Assembly (NCBI RefSeq): GCF_025947345.1
Contig: NZ_CP110011.1
Location: forward strand, 2,728,001-2,792,000
Origin: Flavobacterium sp. N502536
GTDB taxonomy: Bacteria > Bacteroidota > Bacteroidia > Flavobacteriales > Flavobacteriaceae
Reading direction: 5' to 3'
Length of the DNA: 64,000 bases
The position numbers and the translations under genes were made by a program. Shown piece after piece: positions 55,361 through 64,000 of the stretch. Positions within the stretch are counted from its first letter, which is position 1. Each line of letters starts with the position of its first letter. The notes under the pieces were generated by a model that worked only from the letters and a program-made list of their open reading frames with translations, had not been told where the DNA came from and ran no database searches.

Positions 55361-55388
55361 AAAGCTCCAGAGAAATCTGAAGCTTTGT
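55361..55388. terminator. AAGCTCCAG-type terminator
   Basis: Stem AAGCTCCAGA / TCTGAAGCTT (one mismatch) with A-run and T-rich flanks; minus-strand use ends the TonB-receptor-like gene at 55407. Confidence 0.75.
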
Positions 55389-55406
55389 ATGAAATTCAAA
55401 AGATGG

Positions 55407-57797
55407 TTAGTTGGCTCTGCTTCTTTCTTCCTCATTTCCAAAATCTCTTTGTTTTGCTTTGATGTTTTGATTCCCGAATTTATAACTCAGCGAAATTCGG
55501 AACCCTCTGCTGTCACTATAGCTTTTTACATTGGTCTTAATGTCGTTTGAACTATAGGAAATTAGCGGTTTTTGCGCATTTAGTAAGTCTTCGCCAATGA
55601 AGGTAACAGAAAGATTTTTGTTGAAAGTGAGCAGTTTCACCGAAATATCAAGAATATGCAAAGTCGAAATATTAAAAATTTGGTAACGTCCAGGCAGTTG
55701 TAAACCATAATTTAAACCCAGAAATAGTGTTTTGTTGCTGTTGATCGTAAAATCGTTATTGCTGTAAAGGTATCCGTTATAACCATCGATTGACTGAATA
55801 AAAGCGGTTTTTGATTTTACATTTTGATAGTTTAAATTGAATCCGGTGAAGCTGTTCCACCACGACCATTTGTTGAAATTGTATGAGGTAGAAAGACCGA
55901 TCTGATAGGTATTGGCATAGTTTAAAGGCGTGTTTCTCGTAACATTTGTATTCGGATCAATGATCGATAATTCCTGTCCAAAATCTGAAACCTGAGAGAA
56001 ATAAACAGAACTTACCCATTTTTGATTTCGGATAAACGAAAACTCAAAATTATCAATCAGTGAAGGTTTCAAATAAGGATTTCCTTCAGCATAAAAGTAA
56101 GGGCTCGTTTTAACTACAAAAGGATTTAAATAATCAAAATCAGGTCTGCGGATTCTTCGACTGTAGTTTAACGAGAAAGAATTATTTTCATTAGGAACAT
56201 ACGTCAGATAGGCCGTTGGAAATAATTTTACATAATGGTTGGTGTTGGTTTGATTCAGATTTTCAGAATATCCTTTGGTTTGTGTCGCTTCGATGCGTAA
56301 GCCAATTTGAGTCTCCCATTTTGAGTTTATTTTTTTACTTCCCGAAAAATACAAGGCCTGATTGTACTCTTTATAATTAAAAACATTCGATTGATTGGTG
56401 TTAAAAACCGGCGTTCCGGTTTCGTGATCGTATACAACCAGATTGTTGTTTGTATTGGTATGGAAAGTTTTCGCTCCAAAACTAAGGTTTGCCCAGTCGT
56501 ACGGTAAAGTGAAATCAATATTGGCCGAGTAATTTCGGATGCTATTGACATTGGAATTGGTGGAAGAGAAAAATCCGCCGGGGATCTTATTTTTACTGCC
56601 GTCTAATTCATTTCCGGAGAAGAAACGAGAATCACTTTTGTTATAATCAAAATAGTCCAGATCCATTGAAATGTTTTTTCCTAAGCTGTCGATTGCAACC
56701 GAATTATGGAAGTTTACTGCATTCATCTTTGGATTATTTTCGCCATTGGCATTCGAAGTAATATAAGAATCTACCATTCCGCTCGCAGTGTTGTATCGGG
56801 TTGTAAATGGGTTGTTTGCGTTCACTTTGTCTGTAAAACTGCCCATATATTTGAGTCCGGTACTCCATTTGTCGGTAACTTTATAGTCAAAACCAAGACC
56901 TAAGCTCAGTACATCTGTGGTCGATTTGTTTTTAACTTCTTGTTTCCAGGTCTCATTGGTATAAAAAATAGAGCTTTCAGAAGAAGTCAGTAATTTTTGT
57001 TTCCCTTTGCTTACAGTAGCCTGTACCGAAAGTTTATCGTGATTGTACGTAAAAAGTCCGTTAACGTTGCCACCTGCGTATGTTTTCTGGGTGTAGGATG
57101 TTCCAATATTGGCATTCCACGAATTGGCTTTTGCCGTTTTCAGTTTAATATTAATCAGACCGCTATTACCTTCTGCGTCATATTTTGCCGGAGGAGTGGT
57201 AATCACTTCAATACTTTTAATATTATCCGCCGGAATTGATTTAAGAAATGCTGCCAAATCTTCCTGAGGCATTCTTTGCAAACGATCGTCGATCATCACC
57301 AAAATTTCACCTTTACCTACAATCGAAATCGCTTCATTTTGAACCCTAACAGTAGGTGTTGCTTTTAAGGCGTCTAAAGCCGTTCCTCCAGTAGCGGTTA
57401 CCGAATTTTCGACATTAAAAACAAGTCGATCCACCTTTTGCTCGATCAGTTTTTTTCTCGATTTCAAAGTAACCCCGTCCAGCTGTACCGATTCTTTAAT
57501 TTCAATCGTACCTAGATTGGTATTCTGGTCTATGGTGATTTCACGGTTCATAAATTCAGTACCAAATTGCTCGAGTAGTAAGCGGTAATTTCCTTTTGGA
57601 GCTTTCAGTACAAAATTCCCCAAACTGTCAGTTGAAGCCTGAGCAGCTAAAGTTTTTTGTTGGTTTAATAAACCGCTGATTACAAATTCAACGGCTCGCT
57701 TATTTTGATTGATCACTTTTCCTTTAACTTCATATTCCTGACCAAAAGAATACGTTTGATATAAAAAGGCAAGTACTAAAAGGCTAATATTTTTCAT
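55407..57797 (-). CDS. TonB-receptor-like outer-membrane protein (OMP_b-brl_3 type)
   Basis: A 796-residue outer-membrane protein. Signal peptide ends YSFGQ; CarboxypepD_reg-like domain (about 20-100, YEVKGKVINQNKRAVEFV); plug with GGTALDALKATPTVRVQNEA, ILVMIDDRLQRMP and IEVITTPPAKYDAEGNSGLI; then the beta-barrel with repeated YSRRIRRPDFDYLNPF-type strands, ending GFRISLSYKFGNQ. This is the family often found next to LytTR systems. Ligand unknown. A LytS/LytTR pair is divergent from it, 138 bp away, and probably controls it. Confidence 0.9.
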   Translation of the reverse strand: MKNISLLVLAFLYQTYSFGQEYEVKGKVINQNKRAVEFVISGLLNQQKTLAAQASTDSLGNFVLKAPKGNYRLLLEQFGTEFMNREITIDQNTNLGTIEIKESVQLDGVTLKSRKKLIEQKVDRLVFNVENSVTATGGTALDALKATPTVRVQNEAISIVGKGEILVMIDDRLQRMPQEDLAAFLKSIPADNIKSIEVITTPPAKYDAEGNSGLINIKLKTAKANSWNANIGTSYTQKTYAGGNVNGLFTYNHDKLSVQATVSKGKQKLLTSSESSIFYTNETWKQEVKNKSTTDVLSLGLGFDYKVTDKWSTGLKYMGSFTDKVNANNPFTTRYNTASGMVDSYITSNANGENNPKMNAVNFHNSVAIDSLGKNISMDLDYFDYNKSDSRFFSGNELDGSKNKIPGGFFSSTNSNVNSIRNYSANIDFTLPYDWANLSFGAKTFHTNTNNNLVVYDHETGTPVFNTNQSNVFNYKEYNQALYFSGSKKINSKWETQIGLRIEATQTKGYSENLNQTNTNHYVKLFPTAYLTYVPNENNSFSLNYSRRIRRPDFDYLNPFVVKTSPYFYAEGNPYLKPSLIDNFEFSFIRNQKWVSSVYFSQVSDFGQELSIIDPNTNVTRNTPLNYANTYQIGLSTSYNFNKWSWWNSFTGFNLNYQNVKSKTAFIQSIDGYNGYLYSNNDFTINSNKTLFLGLNYGLQLPGRYQIFNISTLHILDISVKLLTFNKNLSVTFIGEDLLNAQKPLISYSSNDIKTNVKSYSDSRGFRISLSYKFGNQNIKAKQRDFGNEEERSRAN

Positions 57798-57935
57798 GGT
57801 TTTAGATTAATTACACTGCAAAACTGCACTGAAAAGAGGCCGAAAACTACTTTTATCGACAAACCCCTCTGATTAATCTACAAACCCGGCTTTGGACTTT
57901 TTGATGAATGTATATCTTTGAAAAAAAAACGAAAA

Positions 57936-58958
57936 ATGTATAAAGGAACATTATCAAAAAGAGTAGAAGTGTTTGTTCACATCATATATTGGCTTTTGAT
58001 GGGGTATTTCACCTTTGTTAAAAATCTGATACAGGCAAAAGTTTACATTCCTGATTTGTTTCTTTCAACGTATATGCTGGTGTTTGTAATGACCTTTTAC
58101 TTTCATTATTTTGTAGTAATGAAATTGGTTTTCAAATCGTTTCAATGGAAACGGTTTTTTGCGGGAGTAATCGTTTCTTACTTGTTTTTTACAGCTTCAA
58201 GATGGCTGTTGGAGCAGGAGATAAGCGATGTTTTGTTTCATCGAATCAATTACACCAATCCAACTTTCTTTAAGTATATGGAGGATAATCTGCATTACAG
58301 CAGTATGCCTGTTATTTTAAGTTCGCTGCTTTGGTTTGTCATTTATTTTATCCGTTTGCTCGAGTACAATCAGCATATTCTCGAAGAAAATAAAAACACC
58401 GAAATCAAATTTCTGAAGGCACAGATCAATCCGCATTTTATATTTAATACGTTGAACAACATTTACTCAATGGTTTATTTTCAGTCCGATAAATCGTTGG
58501 CAGCCATTGAAAAACTAAGTCAGATCATGCGTTTTACGACTTATGAATCGCAAAAAGAAAAGATAAAACTGGCCGATGAAATCGATTATATAAAAGCGTA
58601 TATCGAGCTGGAACAATTGAGGCATCAGGAAAGTGCTTTTATTGATTTCAGAATTGAAACTGAAAATAGTTCCGAAGAAATTCCGCCTTATATTTTGTCT
58701 CCGTTGATTGAAAATGCTCTGAAACACGGGATTACTTCTAACGAAAAACCGATTGTAATTGAGCTGCGGTTAGCCGATAAAAAGCTTCATTTTAAAGTGA
58801 CAAATGATATCGCCATACAAAAGAAGGACAAACTGGGAGGCATTGGATTGAGTAATTTAAGAAAGAGGCTGGAAATTCATTATCCACAAAAACACCAAAT
58901 TAAAGTAGTAAATCAAAACAATCAGTTTACAGCTGAACTCGAAATAGAATTAAAATGA
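57936..58958 (+). CDS. LytS-like sensor histidine kinase
   Basis: A 340-residue membrane kinase. Four hydrophobic helices fill the first ~125 residues. The His_kinase domain follows: KAQINPHFIFNTLNNIYSMV (phospho-acceptor His), then YIKAYIELEQLRHQ, the N-box SPLIENALKHGI and GIGLSNLRKRLEIHY. It has no extracytoplasmic sensor domain beyond short loops. The ATG at 57936 is preferred over a TTG at 57918. Its stop overlaps the response regulator start by 4 bp. Confidence 0.93.
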   Translation: MYKGTLSKRVEVFVHIIYWLLMGYFTFVKNLIQAKVYIPDLFLSTYMLVFVMTFYFHYFVVMKLVFKSFQWKRFFAGVIVSYLFFTASRWLLEQEISDVLFHRINYTNPTFFKYMEDNLHYSSMPVILSSLLWFVIYFIRLLEYNQHILEENKNTEIKFLKAQINPHFIFNTLNNIYSMVYFQSDKSLAAIEKLSQIMRFTTYESQKEKIKLADEIDYIKAYIELEQLRHQESAFIDFRIETENSSEEIPPYILSPLIENALKHGITSNEKPIVIELRLADKKLHFKVTNDIAIQKKDKLGGIGLSNLRKRLEIHYPQKHQIKVVNQNNQFTAELEIELK

Positions 58959-59644
58959 AGAAAATAAATTGTATCATCTTAGACGACGAACCTTTTGCAG
59001 TAAAACTAATGGCAGATTATGCTTCTAAAGTGCCGCGATTAAACGTTTTGTATGCCGATTCAGATGTTTTTAAAGCCATCGAAATACTGAACAATGAAGT
59101 GGTTGATTTGGTGTTTATCGACATTCAAATGCCGCAGTTAACCGGAATTGAATTGATGCAAATGTTCAATCAGAAACATAATTTTATCATTACCTCTGCC
59201 TATCCCGATTATGCGTTGGATGTTTTTCAGTTTCATGTTATAGATTATCTACTCAAACCAATCGTTTTCAATCGTTTTTATCAAGGTGTTGAGAAGTTTA
59301 TCCGCTGGCAGGAAACCTTTCAAAACCAGCAAACCGAAGATTTTTTATTTGTAAAAGCCGACAGGAAACACCATAAAATAGCAACCGAAAATATTCTTTA
59401 TATCGAAGGGCTTAAAGATTACATTCGGATTCATACAAAAGGGGAAAAAATTATGGTTTTGGAAAACATGAAAGACATTCTTGAAAAACTTCCGGTAAAT
59501 CAATTTGTTCGTATTCACCGATCGTATATAATTCCAAAAAATAAAATAAAAGTTATCGATGGAAATCAGATACAACTCACCAGCGGAGAACAGCTTCCGG
59601 TGGGCGAAACCTATCGAAAATTAGTCAGCGACTGGTTAAGTTAG
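58955..59644 (+). CDS. LytTR-family response regulator
   Basis: A 229-residue regulator. Receiver domain residues 3-120, with acidic pair DDE near the start and phospho-acceptor Asp in VDLVFIDIQMPQLTG (about residue 55). The LytTR DNA-binding domain follows from about 132 (FLFVKADRKHHKIATENILY, VRIHRSYIIPKNKI, LPVGETYRKLV). It is translated from an ATGA overlap with the kinase. The divergent TonB-receptor-like gene is the likely target. Confidence 0.95.
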   Translation: MKKINCIILDDEPFAVKLMADYASKVPRLNVLYADSDVFKAIEILNNEVVDLVFIDIQMPQLTGIELMQMFNQKHNFIITSAYPDYALDVFQFHVIDYLLKPIVFNRFYQGVEKFIRWQETFQNQQTEDFLFVKADRKHHKIATENILYIEGLKDYIRIHTKGEKIMVLENMKDILEKLPVNQFVRIHRSYIIPKNKIKVIDGNQIQLTSGEQLPVGETYRKLVSDWLS

Positions 59645-59666
59645 CCGTTAAAAAAAGAGGTACAGC

Positions 59667-60971
59667 TTACATCATTTTGCCTTCTTTGGCATATTCTTTT
59701 TTAATGCCTTGCAGCAGGTGATTCAGTTTAATGTTTTCGTTTTGATCTTCTAATGTTTTGAGGCAGGCATATTGAATAATGTTTACAATATTGGCACCGG
59801 TGATTTCGTATTTTTTTGAAATTTCATGAAGGTTTACATCCTCAGCAATTTTAATTCCTTTGGGCAGATTGTTCTCCCAAAGCTGTAAACGTTCCTGAGA
59901 AGAAGGCACTTCAAATTCGATGATAGACTGAAATCTTCGGGTAAAGGCGGTATCAATATTGGTTTTAAAATTGGAAGCGAGAATCACCAGTCCGGGATGA
60001 TTTTCGATACGCTGCAGCAAGTACGACACTTCCTGATTGGCATATTTATCGTGCGCATCCCTCACATTGGTTCTTTTTCCGAAAACAGCATCGGCTTCAT
60101 CAAAAAAGAGGATCCAGTCTTTATCTGCTGCTTTGTCAAAAAGAGAAGACAGGTTTTTTTCGGTTTCGCCTATGTATTTCGAAATCACCATCGACAAATC
60201 AATACGGTACACATCCCGTTGCGTATATTTTCCAAGAAGCGAAGCCGTAAGTGTTTTTCCGGTTCCGGGTGAACCATAAAACATCACCCTGAAACCGGGT
60301 TTGATTTTAGCTTTCATATCCCATTCGTGCAGCAGTATTTCGTTGAATTTGAGCCAGGTTTCGATCTCTTTAATCTGATTTAAAGTAGAAGAATTGAGCA
60401 CCAAATCATCCCAGTCTAAATCTGTTTCAATTAATTGTGCCGGGAAGACGCTGCTAAGCTGAGGTTTTAGAATTTTTCCGGTGATGAATTTTTCGATGTA
60501 TTCGTCTTCAAGAATCAGTAAACCGCTCAGTTTAGGCTCGCCATTTGGAACAGATTCTACTTTGACGATTCTCTTTTGATACAAAAAAGACTGATTGTGC
60601 AGGTAATTATAAAACGAGATTCGGCTGTCCAGATCATTTCCCCCCAATAAAAACTGGGCTGTTTCTCCTGTTGGTAAAATCCCGCGATGGTTCTTTGTTT
60701 TCATTCCGCCAAACTCGGGCAATTCTCCTCCGTTAGGCAAATACTCGGCAATGATCGAGCTTAGGAAATCAGGATGAACGTGCGGAACAAGTGCCAATGC
60801 CAGTAGTAAAATATCGGTTTCAGAAAGATGGTTTTCAATGATGAATTCACTCACAAAAGAAGTCGTTTCGAGTTGAGAAAAGACGGGTTTTGGGGTGGGG
60901 TTTGGCGCCTGAAAAAGAGCATCAAGCTGAAATTGAAATTGGGTTTTGAGAAACTGAAGTATGAGTTGCAT
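59667..60971 (-). CDS. eCIS-type AAA+ ATPase
   Basis: A 434-residue ATPase. The N-terminal ~190 residues are a family-specific domain (LSETDILLLALALVPHVHPD, NHRGILPTGETAQFLLGG). The AAA+ module follows, with Walker A GSPGTGKT (233-240), Walker B ILFFDEAD (287-294), sensor 1 LVILASN and arginine finger region FTRRFQSIIEFEVP. This matches the ATPase of extracellular contractile injection systems (Afp15/Pvc15-like), and the neighbours point the same way. Its role in assembly is inferred from those systems. Separated from the upstream gene by 51 bp. Confidence 0.85.
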   Translation of the reverse strand: MQLILQFLKTQFQFQLDALFQAPNPTPKPVFSQLETTSFVSEFIIENHLSETDILLLALALVPHVHPDFLSSIIAEYLPNGGELPEFGGMKTKNHRGILPTGETAQFLLGGNDLDSRISFYNYLHNQSFLYQKRIVKVESVPNGEPKLSGLLILEDEYIEKFITGKILKPQLSSVFPAQLIETDLDWDDLVLNSSTLNQIKEIETWLKFNEILLHEWDMKAKIKPGFRVMFYGSPGTGKTLTASLLGKYTQRDVYRIDLSMVISKYIGETEKNLSSLFDKAADKDWILFFDEADAVFGKRTNVRDAHDKYANQEVSYLLQRIENHPGLVILASNFKTNIDTAFTRRFQSIIEFEVPSSQERLQLWENNLPKGIKIAEDVNLHEISKKYEITGANIVNIIQYACLKTLEDQNENIKLNHLLQGIKKEYAKEGKMM

Positions 60972-61022
60972 GGTCTTTTGGTTTTGACTATTGTTATTGA
61001 AATTACAATCCGGCTTTATTTT

Positions 61023-62249
61023 TTAAGTTTTAAGAAAATTGACTACGTCAAGAGTAGGAAAACAGTGTTCGATTCCCTTTAAAATATCCTGATACAAGGG
61101 ATTTTCTTTAGAGTATTCGTCAATAAATAAGTTTTGCCATCCGCTAATCCCTCCGCAGCTGTATAGTTTTTCGATGAAGGTCTCAAAAGAAAGTTTTATT
61201 TTTTGAGGCTCAAAAGAGGAAGAAATAAAATAAAGACTAATTTTTTCATTTTCGACTGTGAAAACAGTATCTCCGGCCTCTTCAATGATCAAAGGATAAA
61301 ATTTACTCAGCTTTTCTTCAAAACTTTTATCCGCTTTAACGAACTTAAAATAGTTGTTGTCCCAAATTCGTTCCTGAGCATGAAGAGCTCCTCCAAAAAT
61401 GGTTTCAATGGGCAGCATTTGAAAATTAGCAAAGTAGGCATCAGATTTCCAGTGCACTTCCAGGCCGTTTCTTCGATAATGATACCAAACAAAATTAGCG
61501 TTTAGTTTCTCTTTTAGTGCGATTTCGGCTCTTCTGATTTCAAGGTTGGAGCATCCAAGGTTTTCTTTGTTGATTATAATTTGGTGCTTCTCCGGGATTT
61601 TAAATGGAGCGCCTCCAATAGAGGGCAACAATTTTGTTTGGGTAGCTGCATCATTATAAAATGATTCCAGTATTTCAGGTTTCAACTTGGTGCTGACTAA
61701 GTAATAAAAAAAATCGTTAGTGTATTTCGTATAGTTACTGAAAACCTCCTTTGAGATGTAGTTTTGCCAATGGTAAAGCCCGCCTGTCTTAATGCCTAAA
61801 TTCAGGTAAGATTCTAAAGTACAATTTAAGGTAACTTCGCTAAAATCGGGACTCATTCGTATGATTTCATAGTTCTCTTTTACCGGTTTTAGGAAAGTTA
61901 CAAACTTGTTAATGCTGTCGACATCAAATGGAATATATCCTTTTTGAATGTAGCCTGAATATTCCTTAAGGTCCGTCTTTTCTACTTTGGTCAGATACTC
62001 TGACAAGGTTTCTAATTTGGGAATATTAATTTTTCCAAAACATAAAATTTCCACATCTGAAAACCAGGATATAAAAAGCCCATTCGCCGTTTGGTAAAAG
62101 GATAACAAAGCGTCGTTTAGTTTTAATTCTGTCCCCAGTTTTTTTAATTTACTGCTGGCTAGTGGAGGGGTTAGCCTTATAGTATGCGTGTGATTTTTCT
62201 TTAGCATCAAAGCTGAGAGTTCTTTTATTTCAGAGAGTATATTTTCCAT
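61023..62249 (-). CDS. Double SUKH-like (SMI1/KNR4) putative immunity protein
   Basis: A 408-residue soluble protein. The first ~190 residues carry a SUKH-like module (KLKKLGTELKLNDALLSFYQTANG, a typical SMI1/KNR4 start, then FVTFLKPVKENYEIIRMS). A weaker second module lies at about 225-400 (IRRAEIALKEKLNANFVWYHY, FYPLIIEEAGDTVFTVENEK, then YSCGGISGWQNLF). Both modules end in a G-x-x-x-WQN segment (GGLYHWQNYI and GISGWQNLFI), supporting an internal duplication. It starts 2 bp after the stop of the putative toxin gene, so it is the probable immunity partner. Confidence 0.7.
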   Translation of the reverse strand: MENILSEIKELSALMLKKNHTHTIRLTPPLASSKLKKLGTELKLNDALLSFYQTANGLFISWFSDVEILCFGKINIPKLETLSEYLTKVEKTDLKEYSGYIQKGYIPFDVDSINKFVTFLKPVKENYEIIRMSPDFSEVTLNCTLESYLNLGIKTGGLYHWQNYISKEVFSNYTKYTNDFFYYLVSTKLKPEILESFYNDAATQTKLLPSIGGAPFKIPEKHQIIINKENLGCSNLEIRRAEIALKEKLNANFVWYHYRRNGLEVHWKSDAYFANFQMLPIETIFGGALHAQERIWDNNYFKFVKADKSFEEKLSKFYPLIIEEAGDTVFTVENEKISLYFISSSFEPQKIKLSFETFIEKLYSCGGISGWQNLFIDEYSKENPLYQDILKGIEHCFPTLDVVNFLKT

Positions 62250-62251
62250 GT

Positions 62252-64000
62252 TTAGAATTTTAATACGTTAGCATTGACCATAATCGGGATAACATCTTTT
62301 ATATCATTTAAGCGATCTATAGTATCTGTTGTTCTGCGGCCTGATGGGGTTGTTGGAGCAGTTATTTCAGCGATTATAGCAGTTCTGAAAACAGTCACAT
62401 TACTGTAGGTTCTGCTTCTTATAATATCCATTACAGTGTCGGTCAGGATACTCTCAAAGGGTGTGCTAAGCAATGAGTCCACTCTGTATTTATCTCTTGG
62501 TTGTAGCGAGTTGTAGGCCCGTACAATTTCACTTCGGGTACCCACTCCAATTACAGGAGGGTTAACCGAATTCCAGTCCGGTAAATCAATATCCAGCCCG
62601 GCATCGACAAATTTATTTCCTAGTTCCCAGTTTCGATTGTGGTACGTATATTCCCAGGCTTCAAATTTTATATGTTGCGCATAATTATCTCTTGTGACTC
62701 TGTTATTGGCATCTTTAACATCTAAAGTCCCGCCTAAAGGGGCACTAACATTCGCCGGAAATTCTCCGCTGTAATAATGGTCTACTTCAGCAGCGATTTT
62801 CACTACACCTTGTTTTGTTGGATCGTTGGGACGACTTCCTATCAGGGTTTTTACAGGGTCATCAAACCTATTATCGTAAGACGAATTGTTGGATGTTGTT
62901 CCCGGAGTCAGGTTTTCAGGAACTCCAAATCCTCCAAATCCCTGATTGATCAGATGGAGTCTTTTCCAATGACCCGCGCCTCTTGTCAGACCTCCGGTTT
63001 GAATAGCTTCCCAACCCTGTACAAATGAACCTCCGGGCTCAGTACCGCCCGATCGGTTTGGCGATAGTAAAGTTACCTCTGCCTTATGGGCTTTGTTGCC
63101 TTGTGGTTGGTAATTGTATACCGGATTGGCAGGTAAATATCTTCTCAAATTACCTCTGATATGCCCCATCATCTCACTAAGCTCTCGCATTTTTGAGTTT
63201 AGGTTAGGGATGACTCCACTCGTATTGGCGGCATTATTTGCCATAGTTCTTATTTCTGTAGCCAATCGTATCGCATCTCTTACGGTACTGTCATTTTGGT
63301 CGACTTCATCAGAATGCAGGTATTCAAAGATGTCTTTAGGATCACTATGCACCATGAGCTGAATCGTATTATGATTGTCTCTAAATCGCAAAGTATGTCG
63401 GTCTCCATCCGTCTCTTCGAAAGGTTTTTCGATTTGCAGTATTTCTCCTTTTACAGCATTCGTTTCTCCATTGGCCTCTGCATTTGCTTCTTCGCCAGCG
63501 CCTCTTACCCCTTTTACTAAAATTGGAGTGTTGTGATTGTTGATGTTTGGCATTTCGGCATCAATATTCCAATTTTCACCGTTTCTTCTGGCAGTTAAAT
63601 GTGTAAAATGATGTCGGGTTCTGATTGGGTTTAACTCGGCTGTAATTTGAGCCTGTGTTAAAGGATTGTTTTCTGAGGCCGTCGCCAGGGTTCGTAAAGC
63701 TTGTAATCCATCTCCCCAATGTGCCAGAACTTCAGGTGTTGGTGGATTTGGCGGGGCAGTTGCACCGGGAGGTGTTCCGGTTGTTCCTGCATTCGGATTT
63801 CCTGTTGAGTCGGTCACCTGAGGAGTTGCACTTCCTTCTCCTCCGGTTGTTCCTTCCTGAAATTCAGCCGGATGCTCCGCAGCTGTTGATTGTGCTGGCG
63901 GTACATGATCGTTCATCAAATCGGTCATGAACTTATCGGAGTTAAAATCAACAGGAGCAAACTCAACTTCAGGCAACTGGTCTGAACCTAAAACATAATC
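62252..64000 (-). CDS. Large putative eCIS-associated toxin, C-terminal part (partial)
   Basis: The frame is open to the window end, so the N-terminus lies outside. Visible: a Pro/Thr/Gly-rich linker (near 63750-63900), an alpha/beta region, then a segment with WKRLHLINQGFGG and FGVPENLTPGT (about 62900-62975). This resembles the HLLN-x-x-LGG-x-G-x-x-NL-x-P motif of C-terminal domains in polymorphic toxins. The last ~150 residues end in a helical region I cannot name. A SUKH-like gene follows after 2 bp and an eCIS-type ATPase after that. An N-terminal eCIS core (DUF4157) domain is predicted but not visible. Confidence 0.65.
   Translation of the reverse strand, partial: DYVLGSDQLPEVEFAPVDFNSDKFMTDLMNDHVPPAQSTAAEHPAEFQEGTTGGEGSATPQVTDSTGNPNAGTTGTPPGATAPPNPPTPEVLAHWGDGLQALRTLATASENNPLTQAQITAELNPIRTRHHFTHLTARRNGENWNIDAEMPNINNHNTPILVKGVRGAGEEANAEANGETNAVKGEILQIEKPFEETDGDRHTLRFRDNHNTIQLMVHSDPKDIFEYLHSDEVDQNDSTVRDAIRLATEIRTMANNAANTSGVIPNLNSKMRELSEMMGHIRGNLRRYLPANPVYNYQPQGNKAHKAEVTLLSPNRSGGTEPGGSFVQGWEAIQTGGLTRGAGHWKRLHLINQGFGGFGVPENLTPGTTSNNSSYDNRFDDPVKTLIGSRPNDPTKQGVVKIAAEVDHYYSGEFPANVSAPLGGTLDVKDANNRVTRDNYAQHIKFEAWEYTYHNRNWELGNKFVDAGLDIDLPDWNSVNPPVIGVGTRSEIVRAYNSLQPRDKYRVDSLLSTPFESILTDTVMDIIRSRTYSNVTVFRTAIIAEITAPTTPSGRRTTDTIDRLNDIKDVIPIMVNANVLKF

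Overview
The window looks like a chromosome segment from a Flavobacterium-type Bacteroidota. Supporting signs are low GC with AAAA-rich leaders, SusC/SusD proteins, a type IX secretion C-terminal domain, SprB repeats, TAnnTTTG-type -7 promoter elements, LytTR regulators with His_kinase sensors, and families largely restricted to Bacteroidota (DUF4494, GH97, MauE/DoxX redox membrane proteins). Genus is inferred from these features only.

Layout. 1-6.1 kb is housekeeping or mixed: the end of an ABC-F ATPase, an App1-type lipid phosphatase divergent from a diacylglycerol-kinase-like protein, a GNAT/FemAB-like protein, DUF1761, and a secreted LRR protein. 6.2-26.7 kb is a polysaccharide utilisation locus aimed at alpha-mannose glycans, most likely high-mannose N-glycans: GH97, mannose-6-phosphate isomerase, a LacI regulator, SusC, SusD, an unusually short GH2 beta-mannosidase, two GH92s, GH125, a ROK sugar kinase and glycosylasparaginase. 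Three near-identical 20-bp palindromes, upstream of GH97, of lacI and of susC, look like the LacI operators. SusC/D would import glycopeptide fragments, GH92/GH125/GH2 would strip mannose, glycosylasparaginase would free Asn, and the ROK kinase plus ManA would feed mannose into glycolysis.

27-37 kb holds DUF4494, an S24 (LexA-like) repressor divergent from a protein that looks like a tandem nucleotidyltransferase-HEPN fusion, and then a compact operon: a 54-residue secreted Cys-rich peptide, a beta-propeller-like protein, a MauE/DoxX redox membrane protein and a TonB-receptor-like barrel. An exported Ppx/GppA-like protein and a methyltransferase follow. 37.2-41.8 kb is an Rhs polymorphic toxin with an LHH-type nuclease tip and a SUKH immunity gene. 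An M13 peptidase and a membrane-anchored winged-helix regulator come next.

46.5-53.05 kb is bracketed by two ~127-bp direct repeats made of a decayed initiator-tRNA remnant, a hairpin and the tRNA 3' end. The right copy abuts an intact initiator tRNA-Met. Inside are two small genes, each followed by the same ~140-bp palindromic repeat (gene-cassette-like), then a T9SS-exported SprB-repeat protein and a beta-barrel protein. 53-59.6 kb holds a DUF4269 protein, a GT39-like transferase, a TonB-receptor-like protein, and a LytS/LytTR pair. 59.7-64 kb, all on the minus strand, appears to be the edge of an extracellular contractile injection system (eCIS) locus: an eCIS-type AAA+ ATPase, a double SUKH-like putative immunity protein and the C-terminal part of a large putative toxin running off the window.

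Protein-family calls rest on motif recognition by eye; no database search was possible.
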